64,000 bases of DNA from Callaeas wilsoni. Lineage: Eukaryota; Chordata; Aves; Passeriformes; Callaeidae. Below the pieces are notes generated by a model. That model was not told the origin of the DNA. It did not search any database and saw only the letters and a list, made by a program, of their open reading frames with translations. Shown here piece after piece: positions 60,201 through 64,000 of the stretch (positions within the stretch are counted from its first letter, which is position 1; each line of letters begins with the position of its first letter). The position numbers and the translations under genes are program-made. The stretch is taken from contig VWPU01004158.1 in assembly GCA_013398955.1 (NCBI GenBank), positions 186,001 through 250,000 on the forward strand. The letters are read 5' to 3'.

Positions 60201-62432
60201 CTCAGAAACTCACAAATTGAACCATCTATGGAGCCTTTCAAGCCAAAGGCAAACAGCATGTCTCTTTTCCTTGATAATTCCTGATGAATCTAATGTATGT
60301 AAGCAGGGGTGACACCCCTATTCAATCTCAGCAACTTCGCTTCATTTGCTAAGGAGGTGTTCAAATCCTATGATACAGTTTGCTAGAGTTTTGTCATTGA
60401 TACCTCACTACAGATCAAGGAAAATTCCCACATCACTTAGTCAACTGCTTTTACAAGTAAAGGTTTTTACGGTAGTACCTGGTCCAGAGTGCATGTTGAC
60501 AAGCACAGAGGAAGAGTAGTCTCTATGTAATACTTTTGATGAACACTGTACACACACCACTTGACAGGTCCTTAGATGATTTCATTTTCAGTGCTAGAAG
60601 CAAATTAAATCTTGTCCATGAGTTCTCACTATTTAGAGATTATCGCTTATTGTTAATGAGATGAGCATGCATTCCCTCACTGTCACCATCTCCTCAGCAC
60701 AGTGCAATGCTATGAGGAGTCCTTGCATGGCATTCAATGCTCAGACATCAGATGTCTCTGGGCAGTTTACCTAGAGAGAAAGTATCACATTAAAAGATCA
60801 GAGTGCAAAGTACTGGGAACAATTTAAGTGCAAATGTCATATCTAATAGTTCTTAAACAATCAGTTTGAGCTTTTAAAAATGCAGCAAGATACATATCCT
60901 ACTGTTCTGTTTTGGCTCTGACACTGCATAAGCAAGGTCATTTCAGGTGATCTATATATAGGGGAAGATCTTAGTCTCTTGAACACTATACTGAAAAAAA
61001 CCCTGCATAATTGACTGCTACAGGGAGTGGATCCAGCTCATTATTTGAATTACACATCCATCTGTTTCAGTCAGGGTGGTTTATAAAGAGGTTGCAAGGG
61101 CTAGTTGGAATTGTCAAATAGCACATAAGATAATTTTAAACTATAGAAGAAGTTTAATATGCACGTCCTTTTGTGAATCAGCAATTTTAAAGGAGAGAAA
61201 AAAAATGTTTATTCTGTAATCCAGGGATTTTAAGGAGATTATACCATCCTCTTTTTGTCCCTGGACTATCCATTATCCTGAGCCAGGATTTTATGTATTC
61301 CTTGACCCTTTGCTTTCTAATTAATTTACTGTATTCACTTTAGCCTGTCAAGTAATTTTTTAGTGTTAAATATTAAAACAATGTTTTTAAATCATAACTT
61401 ACATTAAAAATATATTAAAAAACTCATCTTTTGCCCGTTCATTTCTCTAAGATATTATGGAAAGGAAAAATGAAAACATTTCTCACTATAGACTCTTGTT
61501 GGATTTTACCAGCATTCAATTTCTTCATGTTTTGGCTACTAAGAGATTAGGCAGATTTTGACTATGTGATTTTATGCAATCTGTTAATATGGCTCACATA
61601 TAGAAATACCTATTTACTGTCTTCTTTTCCTTGCTCTTTGTATTAGCTGCTCTAAGCTGAGGCCCCCACTGTGCCTGATGATGAGGTGCAATCCATTGAG
61701 CCTTGCTTCTGATCTTTTACAAAATCACAAACTGATTTTCGTAATCTGGAATTTCTTATGATCTCAATGAGAATCATTAGTGCAATTTACTTTCTGCTTT
61801 ATTTTTTTCTTGTGTACATATCATGTTTCAAACCTCTGATTTCCTTGAGCTCCAGATCCTTATAAATAGCTTGCTGCTATGGTTTTTAGTCTAGATGTTA
61901 AATTCAGAATATTGACAGATGTATTGCTTTGAAAACCTACATTTTCCACACGGTCTGGGAAAGTCCCTTGACTTCTACATATATGTCCTGTCATAGAAAG
62001 AATAACGGAATAAAAGGGAAGTTGGGTAAATGTTTTCAGACAAACTTTTAGAATTACAGGAGGAAAGCTGATAAAGCCAGAATAGTCCATATACTTTTCC
62101 TGTATCGTCAATTCAAACAGAGCTATTGATGAGGTTATTCTTCATATGGGAGGCTATCAATTGCTAGGTGTTTTTCCAGTTCTGCTTCTGCTATAACCTT
62201 TTGCTTATGTTTGCTGTGGCATTTAGTCTGAGCACAATGTGGTAGAATTTATCCTCCAATACAAGTCATTAAAAAATGTGCCTTAAAACAGATCAAGACG
62301 ATGCCTCTCCTTCTAAAGACCACTAAACTCACACCTCTGCAAGTGGTCTTGCTATTTTTATTACAAAAAACCCAAGTTTCCCCAGACGTACTTCAGGCCA
62401 CTCTTACTTGGGGATACTTTCGCATCTAATAG
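57213..62432. other. Long unassigned AT-rich stretch
   Basis: No repeat, exon or RNA gene was recognised. A compact palindrome AGGGGTG-A-CACCCCT lies at 60305-60319 (two inverted CACCCC boxes, KLF/SP-like). Short ORFs are unrecognised. Confidence 0.5.
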
Positions 62433-62486
62433 ATAATAGATGAGGTGGGAATTACCCAGTAAATACGCACTTGTGTCATCTATTAT
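62433..62486. repeat. 11-bp inverted repeat with a 32-nt spacer
   Basis: ATAATAGATGA (62433-62443) is the exact reverse complement of TCATCTATTAT (62476-62486). Confidence 0.8.
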
Positions 62487-62699
62487 TAAAATTCACAGAC
62501 ACACCAGTTTATTTCTGTTCAGAAGAATGGATTGAGATAACATGAATTTTCCTTTTTTTAACCACTGAAGACATGTCAACTCTAACCTACCAAATATGCC
62601 TGCCTTACCTTCATTCTTTGGCCTGCTAGGAGCATGTTAGCTCAATAATTAAGAACAGCATCCTTGTTATTCGCACACAGATAAAGTGCAAGGACAGTC
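62487..62699. other. Unassigned spacer
   Basis: No feature was recognised between the two inverted repeats. Confidence 0.5.
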
Positions 62700-62743
62700 A
62701 TTTATGACACCACCCTCGCAGCGGTGAGGGTGGTAGCATAAGT
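62700..62743. repeat. 44-nt GC-rich hairpin
   Basis: ACCACCCTC (62709-62717) pairs perfectly with GAGGGTGGT (62726-62734) across an 8-nt loop. Beyond a 2x2 internal loop the stem continues with TTATG (62702-62706) and CATAA (62737-62741), plus a G-U and an A-U pair. Another CACCCTCAC follows at 62747-62755 and could compete for the GAGGGTG arm. Confidence 0.85.
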
Positions 62744-64000
62744 ATCACCCTCACAAGTATTTTTGTTCAGCTAACAATAAAACACAGATGTTATGAATCC
62801 TGTTTCAAAATTGCAATGAACAAGTTACAACAGTTAAAGTTAACATTTCCACTCCAGAGAGATATTTTCCCAACAGAAGTCAGATATTTTTCAGATAGGG
62901 CTACCATTACCTCTTTGATTGCCCTCATTCAATCACATGTTGTCATCAGACCAGGTCTCTCCTAAACACCTGCAAGGTCACAAGTCTTCTCCACAGCTCA
63001 GAGGAAACAGGACAACTTGCAATATCAGATGAGTTCATATTCTTCAAATGGGAGCAGAAACAGAAGTACATTTGAGGGGTGCAAGGCATCAGCATTCCTC
63101 TCTGCCCAGGCTCAGAATAATGCTCCTAAGGGTCAAGATACAAAGATGAGCACTGAAGAGAAGTCAGACTGCCTCTGTGTCCCACTTAGTTTTTAATGTC
63201 TATCAAGAAAGCAAAATAACTCAGTCTACTGACCTGCCCATGTCTTCATTCACCTATTTCTTTTTTTGCCAGTTATTTACATAACTTGCTTGAATAAGCA
63301 ATGTCTTCAAGCAAGTCTTTGAAATGGCTCACGGAGAGCCAATGCTTGTCATTCAGCAGATCAGTGTTCTGGCCCATAAGCCCACCTGCCCCCAAGAAGC
63401 AGCAAGATTAGACCAACCATAAGCCTTTTCTCAGCAGAATGGCAGGTTTGCAGATTGACAATGGGCTGCAGCTGACAATGCCTACTCTTCCAGCTGTGGT
63501 GAAGGACAGAAAATGCTCATGTGAATCCCTCTGCTTTTACATTAAACAGAAATGAGACCAAAATATAAATAACTGCACTCAGCAGAACCAGGCTTCAGAT
63601 GAATCAGCTTTGATTTAAATCATTAAAATGTCATAACTGTTGCAGAATATTCTGCATAGTGGATTTGGGAAAATGTACAAAGACTGGAGGTGTTCACATA
63701 GTGTATATCTGATACCCATTTTTTCCTGTAATTATAAAGGAAGACCTCTGCTTCATTTAGAGTCTGAATCAGAACAACATTTCTGAGTGCAACATTTCTT
63801 TCTATATTGATTAGGTTCTGTACCAAGCTAAACTGCTCTGATTCATTTGTAAATGGCACATTATTTAGTGCAAATGTCAGATGGTCATTCTTAGAAATAC
63901 AGATATTGTACAATATCTGAGACAGGTGCTGTTAACAAAATTTCTCAAGAAGTGTCATTCCCTGAGAATACAAGGAAGAGGGAAGAACATTCTGATACAT
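62744..64000. other. Unassigned sequence to the window end
   Basis: Nothing was recognised. A 96-codon minus-strand ORF at 63623-63913 has no known domain. Confidence 0.55.

Noticed and set aside
1..64000. tRNA, rRNA, snRNA genes and CRISPR-like arrays
   Set aside because: No conserved box sequences, cloverleaf patterns or regularly spaced repeats were seen on either strand.

Overview
This window looks like a gene-poor, AT-rich stretch of an avian chromosome. The evidence is its repeats: eight copies or relics of the CR1 (chicken repeat 1) LINE family, several with the avian-style CR1 3' end built on an ATTCTATG repeat, and three solo-LTR-like sequences of two avian endogenous-retrovirus LTR types. 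There is no operon structure, no ribosome-binding sites and no run of bacterial-style ORFs. The species cannot be named from the sequence alone. No intact host protein-coding gene, tRNA, rRNA, snRNA or CRISPR array was found. Most long ORFs lie inside CR1, LTR or GC-richer patches, or look like chance ORFs.

Layout: 1-2.9 kb holds a perfect 12-bp stem-loop (741-771) and two CR1 fragments. 2.9-12 kb is mostly unassigned and contains a 74-nt inverted repeat with perfect 14-bp arms (8797-8870). 12.0-12.8 kb is a minus-strand LTR split by a nested CR1. 13.2-13.6, 15.7-16.3, 22.7-22.9 and 38.6-38.9 kb look by eye like conserved regulatory elements, with clustered homeodomain, PBX, octamer or SOX/TCF-type motifs. 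19.93-21.06 kb is a complete solo LTR with a perfect 5-bp target-site duplication (AAATT). 23.8-24.5 kb is a second copy of the first LTR type. 27.2-27.8, 34.3-35.9 (the longest, with reverse transcriptase remnants), 43.4-43.7, 46.4 (very old) and 56.3-57.2 kb are CR1. Four GC/CpG-richer islets (33.4, 40.3, 47.2 and 53.2 kb) stand out from the AT-rich background, and one of them carries a long imperfect hairpin.

Interpretation: the window is best read as intergenic or intronic DNA shaped by retroelement insertion and decay. Ten of the eleven recognised retroelements lie on the minus strand. This would fit an intron of a plus-strand gene, because antisense insertions are better tolerated, but the sample is small. 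A few plus-strand segments have strong splice-site signals on both sides (17677-17750, 31929-31978, 32672-32821, 15884-16195). They are hypotheses only. I did not find a convincing new biological system. The strongest non-routine signals are the inverted repeats at 741-771, 8797-8870 and 62700-62743, the nested LTR/CR1, and the candidate regulatory elements.
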